A stretch of 64,000 nt of DNA from Alistipes indistinctus YIT 12060 (GTDB lineage Bacteria > Bacteroidota > Bacteroidia > Bacteroidales > Rikenellaceae). The notes beneath the pieces are model-generated. The model was not told the origin of the DNA and searched no databases. It saw only the letters and a list, made by a program, of their open reading frames with translations. Made by a program: the position numbers and the translations under genes. Below are positions 26,585 to 34,941 of the stretch, piece by piece. The stretch spans positions 806,001 to 870,000 of the forward strand of contig NZ_CP102250.1 in assembly GCF_025144995.1 (NCBI RefSeq). Reading direction: 5' to 3'. Positions within the stretch are counted from its first letter, which is position 1; each line of letters begins with the position of its first letter.

Positions 26585-26739
26585 CTTTTTTGATTATCTG
26601 TTTACACTCGTGTCCTTTCGTGTCATCATGCCGGCAAAAGCCGTGCAAATACCGGCCGGCAGTTCCGACTCCAGATTCCATGCCGGACATCCGACCCCAT
26701 ACGGGTGACACCTGTCCGTATCCTGCGGAAAATAAAACA

Positions 26740-26766
26740 GAGGTGCACTTTGCCAGAGTACACCTC
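26740..26766 (-). terminator. Terminator after fucO
   Basis: GAGGTG and CACCTC arms with a partly paired middle. On the minus strand the hairpin is followed by TGTTTTATTTT, a good U-tract. Confidence 0.65.
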
Positions 26767-26865
26767 CATTATCTTCAGAACCTCCCCTCCGGCAATGCCG
26801 CGGATCAACCGCAACAATCCGGGACGGGGTATGGGCGACTGCCTGTCACCCAAACGACTGCCTCC

Positions 26866-28020
26866 TTATAACGCTTTTTTATACAGCGCTTCAATCTCCC
26901 CGAGAGTCACCTTGCGCGGATTGCCCGGGGTGCAGACATCGTTAAAGGCCGACTGAGCCAATTTGCCCAAATCGCTCTCTTTCACTCCCAGTTCACTGAG
27001 TTTCTGCGGAATGTTGATGCGGACCGAGAGAGCTTTCACGGCATCCACAGCAGCCTGCGCAGCCTGATCTTCACTCATCTTCGAAGTATCGACACCCATC
27101 GCCCCGGCGATCTTGCGGTACTTGGCCTTTGCGGCAGGCATGTTGAATTCCATCACATAGGGCAGCAACAGCGCATTGGCCACGCCGTGCGGAATATCGT
27201 AAAACGCACCCAGCGGGTGGGCCATGCCGTGCACGAGGCCGAGACCCACGTTCGAGAAGGCCATGCCGGCGATATACTGCGCCGTAGCCATCGCATCGCG
27301 CGCCTCGATATCCGACGGGGTCTCAACGGCCTTGGGCAGCCACTTCGCAATCATTTCGATCGCCTTGAGTTCGAACATATCGCTCATCTCCCAGGCCCCG
27401 AGGGTAATCAGTCCTTCGATGGCATGCGTCAGTGCGTCCATACCGGTAGCGGCGGTCAGCCCGCGGGGCATGCTGAGCATCAGCTCGGGATCGATTACGG
27501 CCAGCGTCGGGATGTCGTTCGGATCGACGCAAACCATCTTCTTCACATTCTCCTCGTCGGTAATCACGTAATTGATCGTTACCTCGGCAGCCGTACCGGC
27601 CGTGGTTGGCAGGGCAATCACGGGAACCGATTTTTTCTTGGTCGGAGCCACGCCCTCAAGCGAAACCACATCCGAAAACTCCGGATTGTTGACGATAATA
27701 CCCACCGCTTTCGACGTATCGATAGACGAACCGCCGCCGATCGCAACGATAAAGTCCGCTCCGACAGCCTTGAACGCGTCGATACCGGCCTTCACATTTC
27801 TCACGGTCGGGTTCTGTTTCACGTTATCGAACACCTCGTAAGGAATGCCGGCAGCCTTCAGCACATCGGTCACCTGTGCGGCAACGCCGAATTTTACCAG
27901 ATCCTTATCGGTAATCACCAGAGCCTTTTTGTAGCCGCGCTTGGCCACCTCCTCGGCGATCACTTTACGCGATCCCGGGCCGAAATAGGATGTTTCGTTA
28001 AGAATAATTCTGTTTACCAT
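26866..28020 (-). CDS. fucO: Lactaldehyde reductase (1,2-propanediol oxidoreductase)
   Basis: A 384-residue iron-dependent dehydrogenase matching E. coli FucO along its length: near-identical stretches include PTTAGTAAEVTINYVITDEE, ATGMDALTHAIEGLITLGAW, and GLVHGMAHPLGAFYDIPHGV. Iron ligands are the Asp and His of MDALTHAIEG and the two His of LVHGMAHPLG and IPHGV. It reduces L-lactaldehyde, made from L-fucose or L-rhamnose breakdown, to 1,2-propanediol with NADH. No fucose or rhamnose isomerase, kinase or aldolase is in the window, so the aldehyde source must lie elsewhere. Confidence 0.93.
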   Translation of the reverse strand: MVNRIILNETSYFGPGSRKVIAEEVAKRGYKKALVITDKDLVKFGVAAQVTDVLKAAGIPYEVFDNVKQNPTVRNVKAGIDAFKAVGADFIVAIGGGSSIDTSKAVGIIVNNPEFSDVVSLEGVAPTKKKSVPVIALPTTAGTAAEVTINYVITDEENVKKMVCVDPNDIPTLAVIDPELMLSMPRGLTAATGMDALTHAIEGLITLGAWEMSDMFELKAIEMIAKWLPKAVETPSDIEARDAMATAQYIAGMAFSNVGLGLVHGMAHPLGAFYDIPHGVANALLLPYVMEFNMPAAKAKYRKIAGAMGVDTSKMSEDQAAQAAVDAVKALSVRINIPQKLSELGVKESDLGKLAQSAFNDVCTPGNPRKVTLGEIEALYKKAL

Positions 28021-28123
28021 GATTTTATGTGTTTATATGTCTTTAAAAACTTAAGCCGAGCCAATAACCCGATTCCGACCGATTCTGCGAACGACCCCGG
28101 TTTTCCCTCCCGGTTCCGGCCGG

Positions 28124-28573
28124 TTACTCCACTTTCACCTTGACCACCGCCTTTTTCACGCGGCCGTCGCCCACCAACGGCGCATGCGCATCCTGCGGGA
28201 AAAAGATCCCGATTTCGCCCTCGCCGAGGGTAAAATAGGTCGAAGGCTCGTCATCGTAAAACATAACGTCCTTTTCGGTGTTCATCGCCCCGCGCGGAGC
28301 CGCGCAACGCGAACGGTCCTTCCAACCGAAACCCTCACGGCCCGAAAGCACGATCTGTATATCGATATAGCGGTCGTGTACCTCCAGCGCCGCATCCGCC
28401 GGTTTTTTGAGATCCCGTTCACTGATCATCAGGTAAGCGTTGTCACCGTCGATCGGATACCGGCCTTCGGGCAGACCGGAAAGATGCGCCTCCTTCAAAT
28501 AGGCGCATACCTTCGCAAAATGGCTGTTCAGCGCATTGTAGGAAGGCAGGTTGGTTAAGGTGTCGAGTACCAT
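28124..28573 (-). CDS. YhcH/YjgK/YiaL-family protein
   Basis: A 149-residue cupin-like beta-sandwich protein of the YhcH/YiaL (DUF386) family. Conserved elements are EVHDRYIDIQIVLSG, VMFYDDEPSTYFTLGEGEIGIFFPQDAHAP and the final VKKAVVKV. The histidines in the first two carry the metal in the family. Family members occur with sialic-acid, ulosonate and uronate sugar genes and may be anomerases or related sugar-handling enzymes. The ATG at 28573 is chosen over a frame that reaches into the preceding gene. It lies just upstream of fucO on the same strand, fitting a sugar-catabolism link. Confidence 0.85.
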   Translation of the reverse strand: MVLDTLTNLPSYNALNSHFAKVCAYLKEAHLSGLPEGRYPIDGDNAYLMISERDLKKPADAALEVHDRYIDIQIVLSGREGFGWKDRSRCAAPRGAMNTEKDVMFYDDEPSTYFTLGEGEIGIFFPQDAHAPLVGDGRVKKAVVKVKVE

Positions 28574-28623
28574 TGTCTTTGACTGTTTATAGATCCTGTA
28601 CGTTATTACGTTATACTGAACGA

Positions 28624-29760
28624 TCAATCCCTTTTGAGCCGCACGTCCACGATCACCGGGTTGTGGTCGCTCCATTCGGGCTGTTCGCTGCGGTAGCTCA
28701 CCGTTTCGAAATCGTCCGAATGGAACAGGTAGTCGATCCGCAGCACGCCCATCAGCCGCCGGTAGGTAAAGACCATACCCTGTCCCTTGCGCTTGAACGC
28801 ATCGACGAAATCCCCCCGCATACGGCGGTAGGTGTAAGACATCGGCGTATCGTTAAAATCGCCGCACACGATCACCCGCGGGGTTCCGTCGTGGATGCGC
28901 AACGCCACCGAATCCGCCTGCTCCGCCCGTTTCATAAAATTGCGTTTGAGCTTGCGGGCGATCCCTTTCGCCTTGTCGTTGCGCAGCGTATCGGACAGCG
29001 GCTCCGTGCGCAGGAACTTCCGGTCGTTCTCGTCGATTTGGGTCGTTTGCAAATGGTTGTTGAATACGCGGATCGTATCCTTACGCACTGCAATATCCAC
29101 CCACATCGCGGAATTCTGCGATTCGGGAAAAACCATGTGATCCTTACCCACGATCGGATACTTACTGTAAACGGCTATCCCCCATCCCCCGTTGTCCCGG
29201 ATCGTCTGGGCAAAATAGACCGCCTTGTACTTCAGCGGTTCGAGCAGGCTGTCCAGCACGGCCCGCCGGTTGATGTAGTTGACCTCATACTCCTGCATGC
29301 AAACGACGTCGGGATCCTCGGCCCGGATATATTCGGCGATCGCACGCATCTTGCTCTCGGGCTTGCCGACCGTGTTGCCCCAGAAACCGCCCACATTGTA
29401 GCTCAGGATACGGATCGTCCCCTCTTCACGCGGCTGCTCGTAGGTTTTGCCCCACTGCGGCCGGAAATATTTGCCCACATTACCGAGTCCCAGCACGAAT
29501 ACCGCCAGCGAAAGCCATGCGATCGAGCGCCACCGTACCGTCCAATAGAGCATCAACAGTGCATTGGCGATGTAAATGAAAGGGGCGGCCAAGCCGAAAA
29601 ATGCGAACCAATAGACTGTATTCGGATTGACATAAGGGGCACAATAAGCCAGTATCAAAGCCACGGCCACTGCAAACGTCAGTACATAGAGCAGCAGGTC
29701 GAAAGCCGTTGCCAGCCCTGACATCCATCCGTAGCGTTGTTTATGCTCCCTTGCAGCCAT
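28624..29760 (-). CDS. Membrane-anchored endonuclease/exonuclease/phosphatase-family protein
   Basis: A 378-residue protein with about three N-terminal TM helices (20-90) and a C-terminal EEP hydrolase domain (about 100-378). Catalytic motifs are visible: ILSYNVGGF (Asn), VVCMQEYE (metal-binding Glu), VIVCGDFNDTP (Asp/Asn pair) and the terminal WSDHNPVIVDVRL (Asp-His). The family cleaves phosphoesters in nucleic acids, lipids or phosphates; substrate unknown. It directly follows the rhomboid gene (18 bases), an order I associate with Bacteroidales mutL neighbourhoods. Confidence 0.88.
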   Translation of the reverse strand: MAAREHKQRYGWMSGLATAFDLLLYVLTFAVAVALILAYCAPYVNPNTVYWFAFFGLAAPFIYIANALLMLYWTVRWRSIAWLSLAVFVLGLGNVGKYFRPQWGKTYEQPREEGTIRILSYNVGGFWGNTVGKPESKMRAIAEYIRAEDPDVVCMQEYEVNYINRRAVLDSLLEPLKYKAVYFAQTIRDNGGWGIAVYSKYPIVGKDHMVFPESQNSAMWVDIAVRKDTIRVFNNHLQTTQIDENDRKFLRTEPLSDTLRNDKAKGIARKLKRNFMKRAEQADSVALRIHDGTPRVIVCGDFNDTPMSYTYRRMRGDFVDAFKRKGQGMVFTYRRLMGVLRIDYLFHSDDFETVSYRSEQPEWSDHNPVIVDVRLKRD

Positions 29761-29777
29761 GAACGATCAATCGACAA

Positions 29778-30470
29778 TCAATAATAAATCTTGCCCTTCT
29801 TCTTCCAGTAGTAAAGCAGGAAAAAGCCGAAGATCATACCGCCCACATGCGCGAAATGCGCCACTCCGCTTTGCGCTCCCGTAACACCGAGCGACAACTC
29901 GAGCAGACCGTATCCGATTACGAAATACTTGGCTTTGATCGGAATGGGCGGGATCAGCAGCATAATCATCGCATTGGGATACATCATGCCGAAAGCGAGC
30001 AGCACGCCGAATACGGCACCCGATGCACCGATGGTCACCACGTTGGCCCGGGCTGCGATCATACTCTGCATATAGGGGGTCATCGCACCCATCTCATGTG
30101 CCGCAGCTTGCAGCCGGCTGATCTCGATCCAGCTCACGCCCATCTGCAACAAACCCGCACCGATACCGGTAATCATATAATAGATCAGGAAACGCTTGCT
30201 GCCCATGTCGTATTCGAGCGTGCGCCCGAACATCCACAACGCGAACATATTCATGAACAGGTGCGCGATGCCGCCGTGCAGGAACATGTGCGTAATGAGC
30301 TGGTAGAGCCGGAAATTCGGGCTTTGCCACGGATAGAGGCCCAGTTTGTCGATTAGCAGGTCCCCGAGCCCGTTGGGCAGGATCACCTCAGCCAGAAAGA
30401 ACAGCGCGTTTATGATAATCAGGTTCTTGACCACCGGAGGGGTCGTGAAGGCCCCGTTGTTAAATCTCAT
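29778..30470 (-). CDS. Rhomboid-family intramembrane serine protease
   Basis: A 230-residue six-TM protein. The catalytic serine lies in VTIGASGAVFG (GxSG) and the catalytic histidine in VAHFAHVGGMIFGF; the L1 loop residues HMFLHGGIAHLFMNMFALW are conserved, including the oxyanion-side His and Asn. It cleaves TM segments of other membrane proteins. Seventeen bases downstream of mutL and 18 upstream of the EEP gene, so the three are probably one operon. Confidence 0.93.
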   Translation of the reverse strand: MRFNNGAFTTPPVVKNLIIINALFFLAEVILPNGLGDLLIDKLGLYPWQSPNFRLYQLITHMFLHGGIAHLFMNMFALWMFGRTLEYDMGSKRFLIYYMITGIGAGLLQMGVSWIEISRLQAAAHEMGAMTPYMQSMIAARANVVTIGASGAVFGVLLAFGMMYPNAMIMLLIPPIPIKAKYFVIGYGLLELSLGVTGAQSGVAHFAHVGGMIFGFFLLYYWKKKGKIYY

Positions 30471-30487
30471 AAAATTCGTTTTAACGT

Positions 30488-32431
30488 TTAAAATCGTTTG
30501 GCCAGCTCTTCCCGCGTAATACGGATCAGTACCGCCCGGCCCGAAGGCGTGAAAGCAGGTTCATTGCAGGAAGCCAATTCGTCGAGCAGCGGCGCCACCG
30601 CCGCTTCGTCAATTTTCGCCGCGCCGGAAGCGCCGCGCCGCGCCAATATGGCCGCCAGATCGCGTACCTTCTCACTTTCCGGCACACCGCCCAATTCGCG
30701 CACACGGGCAAGCGCTTCATGCAAAGCGTCCTGCACCATACCTGCCGGCAATTCGGGCGGGATGCCCGTTATCTCATATGTAACGCCCTCCCCTGCCCCT
30801 TTGTTATCCGCCGGACCATTTTCAGCCGTAACACCCGCAGGCCCGTTTGCCGAAAATTCAAAACCGAGCGAGGAAAGCTCCTCGCGGATCTCCGCCATCA
30901 ACCTTCCGTCGGCAGGCGACAGTTCGATCCGTTCCGGAAAAAGCAATTGCTGGCTCACTGTGGCATTATTGCCCAGCAGGCGCAAATACCGTTCGAACAA
31001 CACCCGCTCCCGAGCCCGCCCGACATCCACGACGGCCAATGCATCGCCCAGAGTCGTTGCATACAGGCGGTCGCTCAACTTCAACTGCCCGCAAAACCCG
31101 GCCGTCCCGCCCAGTTCGAGACTCTGCTGCACCGGTTCGGGCTCCCCTTCCAGAAATGCCTGCAACGCACTGTCCATCTCATCGAACCGATCGGCCAAAC
31201 CTGCATCCCCCGCACGGGAATCAATCTCATAAAGGTTCTGCCACCCGTCGAGCGGGGCAGTACGGGGCGATACACCTCCTCCGGCCGGCATTTTATGCAC
31301 TTTTTCCTTAACCGTATCGGTCCGGAACGGGTTAAAATCGGGATTGACGCCGATTTCCGGCTCCCGATAAACGGTTCCTTCCCGGTATACGGGGATATCA
31401 ATCGAACTGTCGATCTCGAAATCCATCAGCGGCACCACGCCCAGTTTACCGAGCGATTCGCGCACCGCTGCATTGAATATCTGCCAGATCGCCTGTTCGT
31501 CCTCGAACTTTACTTCCGTCTTCTGCGGATGCACGTTCACATCGATCCGCTCCGGTGCGACGGTCAGGTAGAGGAAATAGGGCGGCTGCGTCTCCGGGGC
31601 AATCAGTTTCTCATAGGCCTGAAGCACCGCTTTATGAAAATAAGGCGAGCGGAAGTAACGGCCGTTTACGAACAGGTATTGTTCCCTGTTCGTCTTTTTA
31701 GCCACCGACGGATGGCCCACGTATCCTTCGATCTTCACGATCGAGGTCTCTACGGCCACATCGAGCAGGTTATTGGCCAGTCCTTTGCCGCAAATGCCGG
31801 CGATCCGCTGCCGCAAGTTCCCTGGGGGCAGGCTGTAAACCAACGTATCGTTGTTGTAAAGCGTAAATTCGATTTCGGGATGGCACAACGCCACCCGCTG
31901 GAATTCGGACGTCAGGTGACGCGCCTCGACGGTCGGTTCCTTGAGAAAACGACGCCGGGCCGGAACATTGAAGAAAAGATTTTTAACCAGGAATTGCGTC
32001 CCGACGGGAGTTTGTACGGGTTCCTGAGCGACGAATGCGCCGCCGTTGATGGTCACCCGCGTGCCCACTTCCGCCGAAGCGGTACGCGTACGCAACTCCA
32101 CCTCGGCCACCGAAGCGATCGACGGAAGCGCCTCGCCGCGAAAACCGAACGAATGCAGGCGTGAGAGATCCTCGACCGAAGCGATTTTCGAGGTCGCATG
32201 GCGTTCGAACGCCATGCGGGCATCCGGTTCGTTCATGCCGCAACCGTTATCGACAACCTGGATCAGTGCACGGCCCCCCTCCTTGAAATTGACCGTCACC
32301 GAAGTACTTCCAGCATCGACGGCATTTTCCAGCAACTCCTTCACGACCGAAGCAGGCCGTCCTACGACTTCTCCCGCGGCAATCTGATTCGCCACGCCAT
32401 CCGGCAATACTCTGATCTTTTCGATATCCAT
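30488..32431 (-). CDS. mutL: DNA mismatch repair protein MutL
   Basis: A 647-residue mismatch repair ATPase. The GHKL domain shows NQIAAGEVVGRPASVVKELL, ENAVDAGS, DNGCGM and FGFRGEALPSIASVAEV; the transducer domain follows (DVNVHPQKTEVKF), then a Pro/Gly linker and C-terminal dimerisation domain. In the position of the endonuclease motif DQHAx2Ex4E the protein reads DVGRARERVLFE (from Asp469), and the late CPHG element reads TPSG, so nuclease activity is doubtful. The start at 32431 gives the canonical MDIEKIRVLPDGV; longer frames extend into the small upstream gene. Confidence 0.95.
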   Translation of the reverse strand: MDIEKIRVLPDGVANQIAAGEVVGRPASVVKELLENAVDAGSTSVTVNFKEGGRALIQVVDNGCGMNEPDARMAFERHATSKIASVEDLSRLHSFGFRGEALPSIASVAEVELRTRTASAEVGTRVTINGGAFVAQEPVQTPVGTQFLVKNLFFNVPARRRFLKEPTVEARHLTSEFQRVALCHPEIEFTLYNNDTLVYSLPPGNLRQRIAGICGKGLANNLLDVAVETSIVKIEGYVGHPSVAKKTNREQYLFVNGRYFRSPYFHKAVLQAYEKLIAPETQPPYFLYLTVAPERIDVNVHPQKTEVKFEDEQAIWQIFNAAVRESLGKLGVVPLMDFEIDSSIDIPVYREGTVYREPEIGVNPDFNPFRTDTVKEKVHKMPAGGGVSPRTAPLDGWQNLYEIDSRAGDAGLADRFDEMDSALQAFLEGEPEPVQQSLELGGTAGFCGQLKLSDRLYATTLGDALAVVDVGRARERVLFERYLRLLGNNATVSQQLLFPERIELSPADGRLMAEIREELSSLGFEFSANGPAGVTAENGPADNKGAGEGVTYEITGIPPELPAGMVQDALHEALARVRELGGVPESEKVRDLAAILARRGASGAAKIDEAAVAPLLDELASCNEPAFTPSGRAVLIRITREELAKRF

Positions 32432-32445
32432 CGGCGATTCTCTTC

Positions 32446-32652
32446 CTATCGGTTCACCAATACCAGAAACAACACCCACAGCACGGCCGCCAGCAACAGA
32501 AGCATCCGCAGCGCCATACCGCGCCGGTTCCGGCGCCCTTGGCGGCGCGACGCAACGATCCCGCGGCGAAGGTGCAATCTCCACTGCTGTCCGGAATCCT
32601 CTTCCACACCGGCCGTTTCGGGCCTCTTTCCGTTCTGCGGTTCTGTTAGCAT
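32446..32652 (-). CDS. Small single-TM protein upstream of mutL
   Basis: A 68-residue open frame ending 14 bases before the mutL start on the same strand. The N-terminal 45 residues are polar and Arg-rich; the C-terminus forms one hydrophobic helix (ALRMLLLLAAVLWVLFLVLV). It looks like a small membrane protein co-transcribed with mutL. No family recognised and compositional support is weak, so a chance frame cannot be excluded. Confidence 0.42.
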   Translation of the reverse strand: MLTEPQNGKRPETAGVEEDSGQQWRLHLRRGIVASRRQGRRNRRGMALRMLLLLAAVLWVLFLVLVNR

Positions 32653-32807
32653 AGCGGGTATCTCCCCGGGGTATTATTCACTTTAAAACGCAAAGATAAA
32701 AACAGTTTGCGAACTATTTTACGTTCTACCGAAAAACAGTCCGCAAACCTTTTTTGTTTCGTCAAGCGGCCGATTCTCGTGAAAGAACCGCCTCGGGCAA
32801 TCATCCC

Positions 32808-33980
32808 CTACCGGAAAAAACTCTTCATCCGGTCGAACAGGTTGCCGCCGGCAGTCGGAGCCGCCTCCTTGAAATTGTCCCCCTGCGATAACTGCTCGAG
32901 CAGGCGTTTCTCCTCCGCATTCACCTTGGCCGGGATCGGAATGTTGACCACAACCAACAGGTCACCCCGACCGTAACCGTTCACGTCGGGCACCCCTTTG
33001 CCGCGCAAGCGCAGCACCTTGCCGGCTTGCGTACCCGGCTCGATCTTGATCTTGGCCCGGGCATCGACGGTGGGAATCTCGGTCGAAACGCCCAGCACAG
33101 CTTGGGGAATCGTCAGATTAAGATTATAGATCAGGTCATTACCGTCACGCACGAGCTCTTTGTCCGGCTCCTCCTCGATCAATACGAGCAAGTCGCCCGG
33201 AACGCCGCCATGTCGCGCCGCATTGCCTTTGCCGCTGACAGAAAGCTGCATGCCCTCGCCGACCCCCGCCGGGATTTTGAGTTCGATCACCTCCTCGCCG
33301 CGCACGGTACCTTCACCGTGGCATTTCGGACAGGGATTCGTAATGATCTTGCCCTCGCCGTGGCAGGTGGGACAGGGCTGGGTCGTCTGCGTCCGGCCGA
33401 AGAAAGTATTGACCACTTGTGAAACATAGCCCGACCCATTACAGGTCTGGCAGGTCGAATAGGAATCCTTGTCTTTCGCCCCGGTTCCGCCGCACTGGTC
33501 GCAAGTAATTTGCTTGTTGATTTTCAGTTTTTTGGTTGCACCGTTAACGATCTCCTTGAGCGTCAGTTTAACCTTGATGCGCAAGTCCGAACCGCGGCTG
33601 ACCCTGTGGCCGCCTCCACCCCCTCCGCTGAAACCACCGAAACCGCCGCCGCCACCGAAATGGCCGCCGAAGATATCGCCGAACTGGCTGAAAATATCTT
33701 CCATCGTGAAGCCACCGCCGCCGAAGCCGCCGCCGCCGAAACCGCCGGCCCCGGCACCCATGCCTTCATGGCCAAACTGGTCGTAACGTGCTTTCTTGTC
33801 GGGGTTGCTCAGCACATCGTATGCTTCGGCAGCCTCTTTGAACTTTTCTTCGGCATCCTTATCGCCGGGATTTTTATCGGGATGGAATTTAAGTGCCGCC
33901 TTGCGGTATGCCTTCTTGATCTCGTCGGCACTCGCCCCGCGGTCGACACCAAGCACCTCATAGTAGTCTCTTTTCGCCAT
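32808..33980 (-). CDS. dnaJ: Chaperone protein DnaJ
   Basis: A 390-residue type I J-protein. The J domain (1-70) contains the HPD triad in [16 protein letters not shown], followed by an unusually glycine-rich G/F region (about 75-130), four CxxCxGxG zinc-binding repeats ([32 protein letters not shown]) and the C-terminal substrate-binding domain. It stimulates DnaK ATPase and delivers unfolded clients. Five bases separate it from grpE upstream; dnaK is not in the window. Confidence 0.98.
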   Translation of the reverse strand: MAKRDYYEVLGVDRGASADEIKKAYRKAALKFHPDKNPGDKDAEEKFKEAAEAYDVLSNPDKKARYDQFGHEGMGAGAGGFGGGGFGGGGFTMEDIFSQFGDIFGGHFGGGGGFGGFSGGGGGGHRVSRGSDLRIKVKLTLKEIVNGATKKLKINKQITCDQCGGTGAKDKDSYSTCQTCNGSGYVSQVVNTFFGRTQTTQPCPTCHGEGKIITNPCPKCHGEGTVRGEEVIELKIPAGVGEGMQLSVSGKGNAARHGGVPGDLLVLIEEEPDKELVRDGNDLIYNLNLTIPQAVLGVSTEIPTVDARAKIKIEPGTQAGKVLRLRGKGVPDVNGYGRGDLLVVVNIPIPAKVNAEEKRLLEQLSQGDNFKEAAPTAGGNLFDRMKSFFR

Positions 33981-33985
33981 AACCG

Positions 33986-34576
33986 TTATTCTCCAACCAC
34001 TACTTTCGCAAACCGGGTAACCTTATCCTTGAGCTTGTAGCCCTTCTGCACTACGTCGATGATCTTGCCTTTCTTGGCCTTTTCTTCCACAGGCACTTTC
34101 GCCACGGCTTCATGCAGGTCGGTATCGAGCTCCCGGCCCAGCGCCTCGATCTCCTCGACACCGCGCGAACGGAGCGTATCCATCAGCTTCTGGTGAATCA
34201 GCAATACCCCCTGGCGCACCGAAGCGACATCCTTGGCCGTCTCCATCGCCGCCAATGCCCGGTCGATATCATCCATTACAGTCAGCATCGCCTTGATTAC
34301 GTCCTCGCAACCGGTAGCCACCAACTCCATCTTCTCCTTGAGGGTACGTTTCCGGTAATTGTCGAATTCAGCGCTCAGGCGCAGGTATTTATCCTGCCAC
34401 TCCTTCGCGGCCTCTGCCATTTGTGCCGAATTGTCACCGGCTGCCTCCGGGGTATCTGTCACACTGTCAGGTGTAGGATCGTCGGATGAGGGCTCATCGA
34501 AATTCATCTGATCCCCCACGGCCCCGCCAATAGGCTCGTCGTCAAGAACTTTAGTGTCTACGTCTTCTTTTATCAT
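33986..34576 (-). CDS. grpE: Nucleotide exchange factor GrpE
   Basis: A 196-residue DnaK co-chaperone. An acidic, disordered N-terminus (about 1-60) precedes the long coiled coil ([20 protein letters not shown]) and the C-terminal beta domain, with the signature VARVPV-like segment here read as [20 protein letters not shown] then [16 protein letters not shown]. Immediately upstream of dnaJ, forming a heat-shock pair. A TACCTTTG element lies about 75 bases upstream. Confidence 0.97.
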   Translation of the reverse strand: MIKEDVDTKVLDDEPIGGAVGDQMNFDEPSSDDPTPDSVTDTPEAAGDNSAQMAEAAKEWQDKYLRLSAEFDNYRKRTLKEKMELVATGCEDVIKAMLTVMDDIDRALAAMETAKDVASVRQGVLLIHQKLMDTLRSRGVEEIEALGRELDTDLHEAVAKVPVEEKAKKGKIIDVVQKGYKLKDKVTRFAKVVVGE

Positions 34577-34648
34577 GATTCAGGATATTATACTTTATAT
34601 AATGGGTCTCGCAAATAATATACCAACAGCAAAAGCAAAAACCGAATG

Positions 34649-34656
34649 CAAAGGTA
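34649..34656 (-). promoter_or_regulatory. -7 element for grpE-dnaJ
   Basis: Minus strand TACCTTTG matches TAnnTTTG. No standard -33 at 19-21 bases; a TTTTG is somewhat too close. No CIRCE element was noticed. Confidence 0.45.
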
Positions 34657-34874
34657 ACGCAAAACGGAACAAAACCGGCCATATCTCCCTGTCCTTTTCA
34701 GAAAATTGTCCCACGGGGCAAAAAAATACTAGTCCCCCGATTGTCAAACAATCATCCACAAAATTCGACGATAAAAACACTTTTAGATTTGATTTTCAAG
34801 AAAATATTTCAACACACATAAAAAACAAGAATACTAATCGATAAAAAATATTATTATTTTCATGCTACTATGTA

Positions 34875-34906
34875 TTGCATAGTATTAAAATTATTTCATA
34901 TATTTG
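34875..34906 (+). promoter_or_regulatory. Full promoter of the first outer-membrane receptor gene
   Basis: TTG (34875-34877), 21-base spacer and TATATTTG (34899-34906), predicting a transcript start near 34913. This places any start codon at 34875 outside the mRNA and points to the ATG at 34942. Confidence 0.68.
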
Positions 34907-34941
34907 CATTACCAAACAAACACTACAAAAAATAATACGAC

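Larger units (their letters stand above)
34577..34941. other. AT-rich divergent intergenic region
   Basis: A 365-base stretch between grpE (minus) and the outer-membrane receptor (plus), much richer in A+T than its neighbours. It holds promoter elements for both directions and, as far as I can see, no gene. No inverted repeats strong enough to name an operator. Confidence 0.6.

Noticed and set aside
33469-33786. A proline-rich open frame
   Set aside because: It is the reverse complement of the Gly-rich region of dnaJ; poly-Gly codons read as poly-Pro.
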